Below are positions 48,832 to 63,881 of a stretch of DNA of 64,000 nt, one piece after another; positions within the stretch are counted from its first letter, which is position 1; every line of letters begins with the position of its first letter. A model generated the notes under the pieces. The model worked only from the letters and a program-made list of their open reading frames with translations, made no database searches and had not been told where the DNA came from. The translations under genes and the position numbers were made by a program. This DNA is from Auanema rhodensis (Eukaryota > Nematoda > Chromadorea > Rhabditida > Rhabditidae). The stretch covers positions 6,572,001 to 6,636,000 of the forward strand of contig OZ059898.1 in assembly GCA_964057225.1 (NCBI GenBank), written 5' to 3'.

Positions 48832-50125
48832 ATGCAATTGGTTTACTGTTTCAAATGTAAAAAATATACTGATACTACTGACATATTTAATGTTGAAACA
48901 AGCTCGAAACGTTCTATGATAAAAGGGTTATGCCAAGATTGTAAAACAATGAAGTGTAAGCTAATTCCAACAATCACAGGAGGTTCTGGATTAGGAGATA
49001 TCAAGGAGGTTAAAATTAGTGAAAAATCTAAATTTCTTAGACAATCCACAAGTTCCGAAGGTGAAAGAGATCTTTTAGAAAAAGCTTATTATTCTCCTAA
49101 AACAGGATTTTGTGGTATCAATGAGCTATCAAGAGTAGCAAAGGTGTCACAGAAAAAGGTTAAAGAGTTCCTAAATGAACAAGATGTTTACACTCTACAC
49201 AAACCAGCTAGGAAGAACTTCAAGAGTCAAAGAGTTTACTTCAATGGAATTGATAATCAATGGCAATCAGATCTCGTAGAAATGCAAAGGTATTCAGAAG
49301 AAAATGATGGCTTCAGGTATCTTCTAACTATCATAGATTGTTTTAGTAAGTTTGAATGGGTAGTACCTCTTAAGAGTAAACGTGGTAAAGAAACTGCAGA
49401 TGCTTTGGAATCTATATTTACAAAAAGTGAAAGACTTCCTAAAAAGATGCAAACTGACAATGGTAAGGAGTATTATAATAAAGAAACGAATAAACTTTTC
49501 AAAAAATTAGAAATTAATTACTTCTCAAGTTATTCGGATCAGAAAGCTTCTATTATCAAAAGGTTTAATAGAACCTGAAAGAAAATGTTTACTCATCAAG
49601 GAAATCACAAATGGATAGATATCCTTGATGATCTTGTTAGTGGATATAACAATCATTATCATACTTCAATTAAAATGACTCCAATAGAAGCTTCAAAAAT
49701 AGAAAATGAAAGTATTGTCTACAATAATCTATTTCCTATAAAACATAATTTTGAGGAAATTCTAAAAAATTCTAAATTCAAAATAGGAGACACGTCAGAA
49801 TTACAAAGTATAAAGCTATTTTCGATAAAGGATATCAAATTGGAGTACTGAAGAATTTAAGATTTCAGAAGTCCATCCTTCTTTGGAAGGACCAACAATG
49901 TATTTCATCAAAGATTTATCAGATGAAGAAATAAAAGGTAAATTCTATAAAGAAGAACTTAACTTTATAATAATACTAATGAAGAATATAAAATTGAAAA
50001 AATCTTGAAGAAAAGAACTAGAAAAGAAAATAGAAAGAAATTTAAAGAAATATTTGTTAAATGGTATATGATATCCAGATAAATTTAATTCTTGGCTTCC
50101 AGAGGAAGATTTAAAATCTTATAAA
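48832..50125 (+). pseudogene. Polinton zinc-ribbon/integrase/chromodomain protein, broken
   Basis: The first ORF (48832-49578) starts with a four-cysteine zinc ribbon (CFKCKKYTDT, then CQDCKTMKC), resembling the small DUF5679-type ribbon found in adintovirus-like elements. An integrase core follows: GIDNQWQSDLVEMQRYSEEN, ITIIDCFSKFEWVVPLK-like strand, MQTDNGKEYYN and SSYSDQKASIIKRFNRT, with the D,D,E residues in place. An in-frame TGA at 49576-49578 interrupts it; the same frame continues at 49585 (WIDILDDLVSGYNNHYHTSI). Frameshifts then break the C-terminal chromodomain, still visible as YKIEKILKKRTRK and FNSWLPEEDLK near 49,990-50,125. Integrase plus chromodomain is the c-integrase that inserts Polinton DNA. 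Confidence 0.88.
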
Positions 50126-50156
50126 GATCAGAAGTGTCAATATATTTCAATTCGAA

Positions 50157-50267
50157 ATGAGTTCAATTCCAGGATCGTATCAAAAAGAAAAAGAAGAATA
50201 TTATAAAAGACAACAAGAACAAATCCAAAAGGATCGAGAACTTCGTGAGCGAAAAGACAAAAAATAA
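50157..50267 (+). CDS. Short charged ORF at the Polinton/arm junction
   Basis: A 36-residue ORF, MSSIPGSYQKEKEEYYKRQQ and a charged tail, ends with TAA inside the right arm. It directly follows the integrase. It may be the truncated start of the next Polinton gene, cut by the junction at 50256, with the stop supplied by flanking DNA. No family recognised. Confidence 0.3.
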   Translation: MSSIPGSYQKEKEEYYKRQQEQIQKDRELRERKDKK

Positions 50268-51923
50268 TATTAATATAGAAATATTATATTGTAATATTCT
50301 CTTGTAAAATAAAATAATTTGAGTTCAACGATCAATAAAGATTGTTGTTTGTTCATTTGAATGAAGAGCTTGAGAGATTCTATACTTTTTTCTGAAAGAA
50401 ATTTATTCAAATATTATTAGAAATGGGAAAATGTCCTTTTTCAACTTATAATTGCTTTTGAACTTTTAATATTTTACTATATACATATATAAAATAGAAA
50501 CATTCAGAGTGAAGAATATTTGATAAAGTTTGTTTGAATCATTTAAGAATAATAAAAATATTTTTTATTATAATAATAATAAAATAATAATAATAATAAT
50601 AATATATATGTATAGTTATTTACATTATAATGTTGATTTATTAAAATGTAAAGTTCAATGTCTCATATGATTTGTCATTTACATTTAGTTCATTTAGCTT
50701 TAGTCATCAACTTCATGATGATGTTATTTTTAGATATTTTTTTTGTTTCACTACTTACAGTATGAATGTTATTTATTAAAAACAATTATAATAATTTATA
50801 TAAATATATTCTGAAACCTCAAATCATCTATGTAGGTACAGGGAAGAGATAATCATTCTGAAAAACAGATGAAAAATGGATAAAATCACCAAACACTTAT
50901 ACGAATCCTTTAACAATATTTTCAATATTAAAGCAATGTAATAAATGCTTCATATTGGCTTATAACCATATATGTTCTAGTATCATGAAGATAGTTTTCA
51001 GAAAAATTGGTTTTAGCTATTTCTTCTTCAACTCTCCATATTATTTTTTAAAAAAACATTATAAACTCGAAGGTTCTACGATGTTCTAGATGAAGATAAT
51101 TAACGATATTGAATCAAATAAACAATTTTTTTTGATAAATGTGATTGTTTATGATGACAAAAATCATTTTCTCTTGAGATTTAAATAATTCTATAAAGAA
51201 GAAAAAAGTTGAAATCATTATAAAAAATCTTACATTCAATTAGTAAAATATATAATATATTGATGAATATATATACAAGTTATTATATAATATTATGGTA
51301 ACGTATTCATATGCTTACAAATTATTGAAAGCATTACTTGATCACATCCTGCTCCAATAGAATGAAGACGTAGATCACGATGAAGTTGGACAATAGGATT
51401 ATCCCATAAATAACCCTGACCGCCCCAAAACTAGAAATTGGAGAAAGATATAAAGTAATTAAATTTAATTAGAAAATACAGTAATACATTCTAATTAAAC
51501 CATTATTTACCTGCATACATGTATCCGTAATCTGGCGAGCTAATCGTCCAGCTTTAAGTTTAGCCATGGAAGCCTGCAATGTCACATTTTCACCTCCTAA
51601 TCGAGCAGCAACAGTTCCATATAATAAGGCTTTTAATGCTTCTAGTTCAGTTTGTAGCTCAGCCAGAGTATAATGTACGATCTATATAAGTTTATTATAA
51701 GTATTTTCATAGATTAGTATTGAATACCTGTTGATTTAATACAGTACTGTTAAAAATTGAACGATTTCTTGTATATTCAATCGTCAATTCAATACATTTC
51801 TTAAGTGGTTCCAATACTATAAATTAATTATTTCTTTTGAAATCAAAAATCAAAAACATACAAACTGCAGCAGTAACTAGCCTTTCATCTTGAAACTGCA
51901 TCATTTGATAAACAAATCCCCGT
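50256..51923. repeat. Right arm of 1,668-bp inverted repeat
   Basis: Matches 41473-43140 as reverse complement. Its outer 630 bp are the end of the intact dehydrogenase gene; its inner 1,040 bp are AT-rich 3' flank with a TAA/TTAT microsatellite at about 50,566-50,605. The arm ends inside the exon coding GRGFVYQMM, with no transposon feature at that point. Confidence 0.9.
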
Positions 51924-52322
51924 CCTTCATCTCCAATTATATTTCGTGATGGTACCTGTTACTCAAAACATTTTCCAAAACTCCTTTGTGCACAACTTAC
52001 TCTAACATCATCAAAAAAAATTTCTGCTGTGTCGGAAGATTGCATGCCGAGCTTCTTCACCCGAGCCGTACGATGAATACCTGAATTAGAGATAAGTAAG
52101 TAGATAGACATTTCCATGAAATCATGCCTGGTTCATCAAGCCGAACACAAACAAGACTTTTATTGCGATGTAATGATGGATGTTGATTAGTATTAACAAG
52201 TATACATGCCCAGTCTGCCTATGTTATACTTTTTTAATTAAACATTAATAATAATATAATTTAAAAATTTAATATTATAATAAAAGTTTATATATACAGA
52301 TAGAGAGATAGAGAGAGATAGA

Positions 52323-52378
<56 letters not shown>

Positions 52379-53210
52379 AGAAAATATGTACCTGTGCTCC
52401 ATTAGTTATCCACATCTTTGATCCATTGATAATGATATCGCTTCCATCCCAACGAGCATTTGTTTTAATTGCTGCAAATAAATATAATTGAGTAGATTAT
52501 GTTTGTTTGTTTGTTGAAAATATATTAAAATTTTTTTTCTTATTAATCTCTCACCAGCTACATCACTGCCAGCTTCTGGTTCACTAACTGCAATACAAGC
52601 AACAACATCGCCAGACAAAGATGGAGTAAGAAATTCTCGTCTTAATGAATCTGATCCATAATCAGCTAATGCTGGTGTTGCCATATCATTCTGAAGATAT
52701 TTCAATGAATTGAGTTTAATTAGGAAATATTTTAATAATAATTATATATATATAATATATAAAATATTTTATAAAAAATATAAAAATAAAATACCTGTAC
52801 ACTAACGGCCATAGGTATTGCTCCACATGACACTTTGCCCATCTCCTCAGCTACAGCTATTGAATAGGAAAAGTCTAAGCCGAGTCCCCCAAATTCTCAA
52901 ATAAGACGATAAATGAAAAGAAAAGAGTTTTTTGCTAACCAATAGGCTTATTCACAGCTAAGGCACCCACTTCACCAAGACGTTTAAAAACTTCATGGGC
53001 AGGAAATCGTCCATCAGATTCCCATGTAGAAACATTAGGATTTATATATTTATCAATTACCTATGCTTAATACATTATTAAGATATAATACATATAAATA
53101 TTTACCTGTTTTACTGTTCTTTTAACTTCAAGATGTTGTTCATTATATAAAATGGAATATTTAGATGGAAGTTGTTGAGCAGCTGCTTTCACGACTTTAG
53201 ATGCCGACAT
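51293..53210 (-). CDS. Acyl-CoA dehydrogenase family enzyme
   Basis: About eleven exons from ATG 53208-53210 (MSASKVVKAAAQQLPSKYS) to TAA 51293-51295. Family blocks in order: EFGGLGLDFSYSIAVAEEMG, ACIAVSEPEAGSDVA, INGSKMWITNGAQADWACIL, KLGMQSSDTAEIFFDDVRVP, QFQDERLVTAA, LGGENVTLQASMAKLKAG, FWGGQGYLWDNP and HSIGAGCDQVMLSIICKHM. The FAD enzyme oxidises an acyl-CoA to the trans-2-enoyl form. The Glu of DERL is at the catalytic-base position used by long-chain and isovaleryl types, while the medium-chain-type Glu position (YEG) is Ala here, so it belongs near LCAD/IVD. The exact substrate is not clear. No strong mitochondrial presequence is seen. A GA microsatellite lies in one intron. Confidence 0.9.
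52297..52375. repeat. (GATA/GA)n microsatellite in dehydrogenase intron
   Basis: GATA-type units grade into a pure GA run of about 40 bp within the intron between the exons coding WITNGAQ and ADWACIL. Confidence 0.9.
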
Positions 53211-54590
53211 TCTAAGATTTTGTCATATAAAACATTTGATTCTTTTGAACATGATGTTCAAAGATGATCAGATTTGGTTTTCCGAAATTTAATGATCAAA
53301 ACAATAGGTATATGCTGGATTGATCTTTTGATTCTTTGTAGCCTCCTAGAAGTTAGAAAATAACTGTCCTAATAGTGCTTTGCAATGGGAAAAATTCTCT
53401 CCCTAATGGAATTACAATTAGAATTTCTGTATGTTCTACAATAAAGCCTCTCGAATGTTCTCAACTCTTCCTTACAATATGTATTTTCTCTTTTCTCCTT
53501 ATTCGCCTATCTCCTCTACCTATTCATCTCCAGTCTGGATTCTTTGACCCCTGTCAGCGGATTATACAGACGACGTTGCGGAGTCGACGTACGGATCAGC
53601 TGAGACAAACCGGAAAACGAAAATATCTCTTTCATCTACTGGTCCCTTGATGTTGTTCCGAGCATAAGTGAAGAAAATCATGTTTTCTCGCGAAACTGTT
53701 TTATATGTCATAACGTAAAAGAAATGGAAAAGTCCACTTCTTTCCTGTCAAGTCCAAGCATCAGCAACATCTAGCCATTCGTCATTTTTGTGGTGTATGA
53801 CTCAAGCGTAGTCTACGGATATAAAAAAACATGGACGTGCAAGGTCTTCGTGATGTCAAAGTTCTTCCATTTCTTTGAAGAAACATAAGATGAATCAGAA
53901 TTAAACTATATTTACTATAACTATAGTTTCAAGGAAAAAGAAAAGTAGACGTTGAATAAAATAAAACGAATTTCGATACATGTGAAAATCCGTAAATTGT
54001 TTGTTCAAATGTATTGAACCAAAAGTTCATATATCCATCCATATACAGATGTTACTAAGATAAAAACAGACAAAGTATTTAAGAACAATGATACTGAGGA
54101 AAAAATAAATATAAGAAAAAACCAATACAATACAAGAAAGAGCAAAGTGAAGTATGTGAAAGATATGTATTCCTATGTAGGGGGGGGACACATAGGAGAA
54201 CATTTGAGTGTGATGTCGAATGAAGACGAGTTTCTGAACACTAAGTGGCTAATTGCATGGCTATGCGAAGATCCAGTTAGGAAATCGCCAATACAATCCT
54301 TGCCTCTTTGTGATCGTTCCACGTCTTCCAAATTATCACTATCACTAATCCTAGAAACATCACTAAAATACAAACAAAGTTGTAAGTATTACACAAAAAC
54401 AACAACAATATGTGGAAAATAAAGTAAATTTCTCTATTTTAAATGTAATGAATCGAATTTTGCAGATTGTTGGAGTAAATGCGATTAAGAGACATATTAC
54501 AGGTCTCTCTTGAAACCAAATACCAAATATCATTTCTAGTTTATAATTATAACTAAGCAAGTATTGAGTATTTATGGAATTACTTTGTTG
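53211..54590. other. Intergenic region upstream of the dehydrogenase
   Basis: No firm gene. ORFs on the plus strand at 53375-53650 and 54147-54422 show no recognisable domain. The minus strand has one exon-like segment listed separately. Confidence 0.4.
54173..54363 (-). CDS. Possible terminal exon of an unrecognised gene
   Basis: After a splice acceptor (gtattttag) the frame codes VSRISDSDNLEDVERSQRGK, then GDFLTGSSHSHAISHLVF and a Cys/Pro end with a stop at about 54,173. The block DFLTGSSHSHAISHL weakly recalls the pseudosubstrate region of the PKA inhibitor family, but it lacks the key arginines. The upstream exon was not found. It may be a chance ORF. Confidence 0.2.
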
Positions 54591-55167
54591 TTAACACAGA
54601 CTTTTTACCATTTCATGAGCAGAGCTTGGCTCAATTCTAGAGTAATATTCATCTAAAGTTTTTCTAACTGTATATCCTCTTCCTAGATAGAATTTTATCG
54701 CTGTTTCATTGGTTGTCTTGAAGAAATTCAGAGTTTAGCCAGCGAAATATATATGATAAACATACTTGCACATGTAGTAATGCTTCAGTAATCTTAAGTT
54801 CTTTGGCTTGGTTTTCTACATAATCCATCAATTTAGTACCTAATCCTCGCTCACGACTACAAGGGTGAACTGAAAATTAAAGGTATGCTATCAAAAATTT
54901 AAAAAAATTGAAACCGCCTATGGAATAAACATATAACACATTCTTGGAGTCTACTTCTTTTACAGTAGAGCAAACACATCCTACAACGTTGTTATTGACT
55001 ATTAAAACCCGACATAAAGAACTTTTGAATAACTGAAAATCATTTTAAGTCTTTGGAATCAGATATCTATAAACATTTCTGAAGAATTTATCAGAGAATG
55101 GTACAGGAAAAATAGCATGATGAAATAACCGAACTTGTCGAGCATTAGCCGCACTTATTTCCTGCAT
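54591..55167 (-). CDS. NAA50: N-alpha-acetyltransferase NAA50 (San)
   Basis: Three or four exons from ATG 55165-55167 to TAA 54591-54593. The GNAT blocks are clear: FHHAIFPVPFSDKFFRNVY (the NAA50 substrate-binding loop, IFPV.Y.DKFY in homologues), VLIVNNNVVGCVCSTV, acetyl-CoA-binding SRERGLGTKLMDYVENQAKE, LLHVQ, NETAIKFYLGRGY, and YYSRIEPSSAHEM. NAA50 acetylates N-termini beginning with Met plus a hydrophobic residue and is needed for sister-chromatid cohesion; it associates with the NatA complex on ribosomes. It lies 200 bp downstream of CLP1 on the same strand, with a CTCAG acceptor ahead of its start, so it may be the second gene of an operon. Confidence 0.88.
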
Positions 55168-55367
55168 ATTAAATCTAAATAACTTCGCAGTATTGCTGAG
55201 AATCAGACAGAGAACAAGTATTGATAAGTATTTAAATTTATCGACTTAGGTGAGATATCAATTATAACAGATTATAAATATAAATATATATTCATTTTCA
55301 GACAATGGAATATGTACTTGAGATAAAAAAAACAATTTTTAATAATACAAAGTATTAAGTTTAGAAA

Positions 55368-57360
55368 TTATCGTTTGATTTGGTCATCAACAAAATTAAC
55401 ATCTGTCCAGACTAGAACTTTACAAGGTAAAGATGCTTGTGGGCTTAAAATAGTCATAGTTTTCTCGTCTTGATTGATCTGCAAAAAATATGATAATAAA
55501 AATAATATTTTTGGAGCGAACTTCGGTAATTACAACAAAGCCTTGAACACTAGCTTTAACAATCGCTTGAGATACGGTGGGGCAAGGGGATACAGCAAAC
55601 ATTCGATGAATATGATCAGTAGACGGCACTAACGTAACAACCTATACATTTGTAATTGAAAAGAAATTCCATTATTAGTATCATTCAAACCTTGGTCTGA
55701 TGGTCATCCTGTTTGACTCCAAAGGGTAAACATGAGTCAGGTAATTTGTCAGTACCTATTTTGCACAGGATGACTTCAGAAAAACGAACTTCAAATGTGT
55801 GAGGATAAAACTTGTTGGATCGAGTTCCATAAAAGTACTGAAAATTTCATGAAATTGATAAAGGCTAAACAAAAAAAACTGATCTACCCTATGTATTGAA
55901 CTATTTCTTTGAGATTTACGAACATGGCTTGTCCGAGTTTCCACTCCACCAGATTTTGGTTGATGAATTATCTGTATATTGGTTATAGGCCAATTGACAT
56001 AAATCTATTATACCTTTACAAATTGAGGGAGATCTTTTTGTAGTTCATTATAAAGACGTTCATGATCGATAACGACAACTACATCAACTTCGAAAGCTCC
56101 AGCAGCATTGGTTATACATTGATATCTCAAATAATATCAAAAATAAAAAGAAATCTATTTATCTATAGTATACCCTTCGCCGTTTACCCAACCACATGTG
56201 TTGATAACTAAACCTCCGATACTTGCTTCCATACTTTGTTTACATCTTTCTGTTATATCCTAAAAATAATTTTTTGTTATTATAAATCCAAGACAACAAG
56301 CAAGACCTCGGCCAATTCCCTGACCAAAATATCATACAATTGAAGATTTCCAGATGGTGAAGTATATCCATACTGTAAATTAATGATGTATATAAGAATA
56401 GCATACAGCTAAACGATGCTATATTTCAAGCATCGGTGGTTCAGTGGTAGAATGCTCGCCTGCCACGCGGGCGACCCGGGTTCGATTCCCGGCCGATGCA
56501 ACTTTCTTTTGCCTTTTTTTAAATTGATTATAAAAATAGAAAAAATACCTACATTATACACTAATGGCTTAGATTGATCAAATCCTTCTACCACATCTGC
56601 AGTTTGTTGCAAAAAAAGTGCACCTATCGTACCTGGTACAGAAATGGACCCCTATAAGATAAAAATATAATCAGTAAATAATAAAAAATTACCTGTCCAA
56701 CATCTAGATCTACTAAAATTGGAGATCTCCCTTGACGTACAGCATAATTACATAAAAGTCTACACACCGTTGTTTTTCCAACATCCGTAGGTCCAACTGT
56801 AGGCAAAATCATATTAATAACAAAAAAAAAGATGTTTTCATTAGTATTACCTATCATTATTCGAGGTCCCTTGGGGAATTCTGACTTATCGCTTTTAGAC
56901 TTGAATTGCTCTTCATTATGCTGCCTAATCTGTTCTAATGCAGCATGTGTGTTCAAATAAATAACCTATAATTTTTCTTTGTAAATTCGTAAAGGGGATC
57001 TTTGACAAACCATAGGAGTTCGTTCAGCAACATAGGCACTGACTGTTTGCCCAGTAAGTTCTAATTGAGATCCTTTCCAGGAAAATACCGCCACTCGTGA
57101 ACCTTAATACAATTTTATCTAAAAAAAAGAAAACGCTTAACGTACAAGGGGGAAATATGTATTTCTTTAACGGTTCAAGTTCAGTACCAAAAATTTCGGC
57201 TCTGCCTTCTAATAATTCCAAAATAACATCATTAGTAGAGCTAACCTGAAAACATTATTATTGCTTTCTAAATATCAGAAAAAGGAAAACTGACTTCAAA
57301 GCGGAGTTCGTTATCATCGTTTAAAGTAAATTCTTGTAACTGTGTTTCTTCGCTTGCCAT
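55368..57360 (-). CDS. clpf-1: Polyribonucleotide 5'-hydroxyl kinase CLP1
   Basis: About twelve exons from ATG 57358-57360 ([20 protein letters not shown]) to TAA 55368-55370. The N-terminal beta domain includes [20 protein letters not shown] and [20 protein letters not shown]. The kinase domain has the P-loop [15 protein letters not shown] and Walker B-like [10 protein letters not shown], then [13 protein letters not shown]. The C-terminal domain has [18 protein letters not shown] and ends [12 protein letters not shown]1 is part of pre-mRNA cleavage factor II and of the tRNA splicing endonuclease complex, in the nucleus. The P-loop is intact, so ATP binding and probably kinase activity are kept. 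It may be cotranscribed with NAA50. Confidence 0.93.
56430..56500 (+). tRNA. tRNA-Gly (anticodon GCC)
   Basis: 71 bases fold as a standard cloverleaf: acceptor GCATCGG pairs CCGATGC, D arm with A box TGGTTCAGTGG, anticodon stem-loop with GCC, and T arm with GGTTCGATTCC. There is no intron, and a T-rich terminator (CTTTCTTTT) follows at about 56,503. It lies in an intron of CLP1 on the opposite strand. Confidence 0.97.
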
Positions 57361-58234
57361 GCCTGAAATATTCATTCGTTATAAATATATTAGCACTATG
57401 TCCCATATAAATTATATACTAACAAAAAAAATAACTAAAACTTTAGGAAAGCAACATAACTACAATAAACCAAATTATGCATAATTTAATTCAAAATTCG
57501 TTTGAAACGACGCAATTTTGCGTACAAAAAACCCTTCCAAATGTGTTGATTTTAGAGTTGGTTAACTGACTTTTTAAAAATTATTTCCCAGGAATGCACA
57601 GTCTTTCTAAAATTAATTCGTATATATTTTTGGATGAAAAAATCTTTAATAATGCTATTAAGTATCATGAACATTATAGTAAAAAAGTCATTGGGCTATA
57701 GAAGTAATATACACAAGCAATTACAAATTCAAACTAAATCGGTTCATTTCTTAGTGCCCTCGTGGAACAGAGTTGAATCATCTTAGGGTAAGTTATGATT
57801 GACTAAAGAAATTTATTTCTCCAACAAGAAAAAAGTTATTATCTCTCTTCGAACACCTCGTGATGAGTTAACATGTTATACGGATCATTCCAACATCATG
57901 CTCGTGTATTAGATCTGATGTGCAGCAGATACTCGTATTTATAATATAGTTTCCAGGGTAGGATACTCGTGCCGATGCTTATTTTACAAAAGATCATGAA
58001 TTTTGAAAATCATTCATTTTTTTAATTGTTAAGAACATCTATAATTTCCTTTTTTTGTTGGTAATGGATATTTAACTTTGTAACGTTTACATAAACTTTA
58101 AACATTCAGTTGTTGTTTGATGTTCAGGAACTAAGCTTTTTGAAAGAATAAAGATACTGGTGTGCAACGAATTAGATAATACTTGTTAATTGAATATGTA
58201 TATATACTAACATGTAAAAAATGTATATTGCATT
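57361..58234. other. Intergenic region between glutamate receptor and CLP1
   Basis: 3' flank of the receptor gene and promoter side of CLP1. No coding exon or RNA gene recognised. Confidence 0.5.
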
Positions 58235-62622
<4,388 letters not shown>

Positions 62623-63159
62623 TTTTGAAAAGAAAAAAGGCTCAGTCGATATTTAGAAGGAAAGCGAAGAAACAACAAAGTGCTTCTGACCGGACGGAAA
62701 GAACGTCGAAACCAATTTGGGTTGGAATTTGAGCAGAAAATGGATGAGCAACCTACGGTCTCACCCTGTCTTTCTAGGGTAATAGGAGAGCTAGTTTATA
62801 TATTAGCTTGGCTCTAAGCTAACCAAGATGGCTTATGTTAGAGTATTGAAGTTAGAAAGATGCTATTTACTAGAAGGGATAGAAGGATATATGAAGATGA
62901 ACATACAATGAAATTTAACATTCTATAATTTATTTCATATATACTTATCCTAAATATATTTGTTAATTATATGAGTTAATTATATATTATAAGAAATATT
63001 TAATTATTTGTAAATAAATGAATATAGTATATATAGAATAAATTAATTTTAATAGTATACATTAAGGAAATAAACTAAATTCATAAAACTTTCTGATAAT
63101 ATTAGGATTATGCATTCAAAACAACCCTAATTTTGAAAAAAGTTTTAAGAAAATAGATG

Positions 63160-63290
63160 AAGCAATTGATATTTTCTTAGAGCCAAATCAGGAAAATAAG
63201 CTGCTTGATCAAGAAGATCTCAACCTAACTCTTCCAATTTCTCTTTTGTCCTCTTGCTCACATGAGGTTTTGCATTATCCTGTGTTACTC
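63160..63290 (-). mobile_element. mariner transposase relic
   Basis: On the minus strand a fragment codes VTQDNAKPHVSKRTKEKLEE followed by AAYFPDLA after a stop. It matches the second and third catalytic blocks of mariner transposases. No end repeats were found, so only a decayed piece remains. Its sequence differs from the two mariners at 45-48 kb. Confidence 0.75.
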
Positions 63291-63854
63291 TTCTTCTTTT
63301 CAGTCTTTTTTCTATAAATTGTAATTTCACTTTCTGTAACTGTCTTACCATATTTCAAAAATAAAAATATAATTAGAATATATTATTTTAAAACTTTTAA
63401 TTAATCTTATTGTTAAAATTTCTTTCTTTTTACATTCCAATTAATAAATTTACTTAATAATTCTTCAATTTCATATATCTTTATATTATTTTCTATAAAC
63501 TATATAGATAATTAATAAAAAAATATTTTTTATTTGAATAATATAATTAAATTTTAAAATATTTTATATACATTTACATGTATATACATAAGTATGTATA
63601 AACTGGATATCTTAGTATCAACAAATGAATGTTGATAAGATGCCATTCAATACAATCATTTGATCATTAAAGATAATGACTACCATGACTATCTTCTATC
63701 CGGTAATGCTGCTTAGCTGATCACAAAAAAAGTTGGTTATATGACTGGAACATTGAATAAGTTCTGAAATGTGGAATGTAAAGAACATTGTTTTTAGTTG
63801 TTGATCTCAAATAAAAGTTAAAAATAAAATAATCTATAATTTAATTATTATTAT

Positions 63855-63881
63855 ATATTATATATATATATATATATATAT
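63855..63881. repeat. (TA)n microsatellite
   Basis: TA run of about 27 bp, read directly. Confidence 0.85.

Larger units (their letters stand above)
43904..50255. mobile_element. Decayed Polinton/Maverick with nested insertions
   Basis: The left end starts AGTATAGGAATGAGGG at 43904. Inside are an adenain-like protease fragment (44522-44812) and a zinc-ribbon/integrase/chromodomain gene (48832-about 50,125), the pair that marks Polintons and related adintovirus-like elements. No DNA polymerase B, packaging ATPase or capsid gene is visible, so most of a typical 15-20 kb element is lost. The right terminal repeat is absent: the element runs straight into the right inverted arm at 50256. Nested in it are a Merlin-like element, two mariners and a retropepsin-like gene. 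The true limits of Polinton DNA between 44.8 and 48.8 kb are unclear. Confidence 0.75.

Noticed and set aside
41473-51923. Reading the inverted arms as the Polinton's own terminal inverted repeats
   Set aside because: The arms contain dehydrogenase exons and stop in the middle of one, while the AG-starting Polinton end lies inside, at 43904. They are host sequence duplicated in inverse orientation.
53375-53650. Plus-strand ORF of 91 residues upstream of the dehydrogenase
   Set aside because: No domain, no splice context and biased composition; most likely chance ORF in the promoter region.
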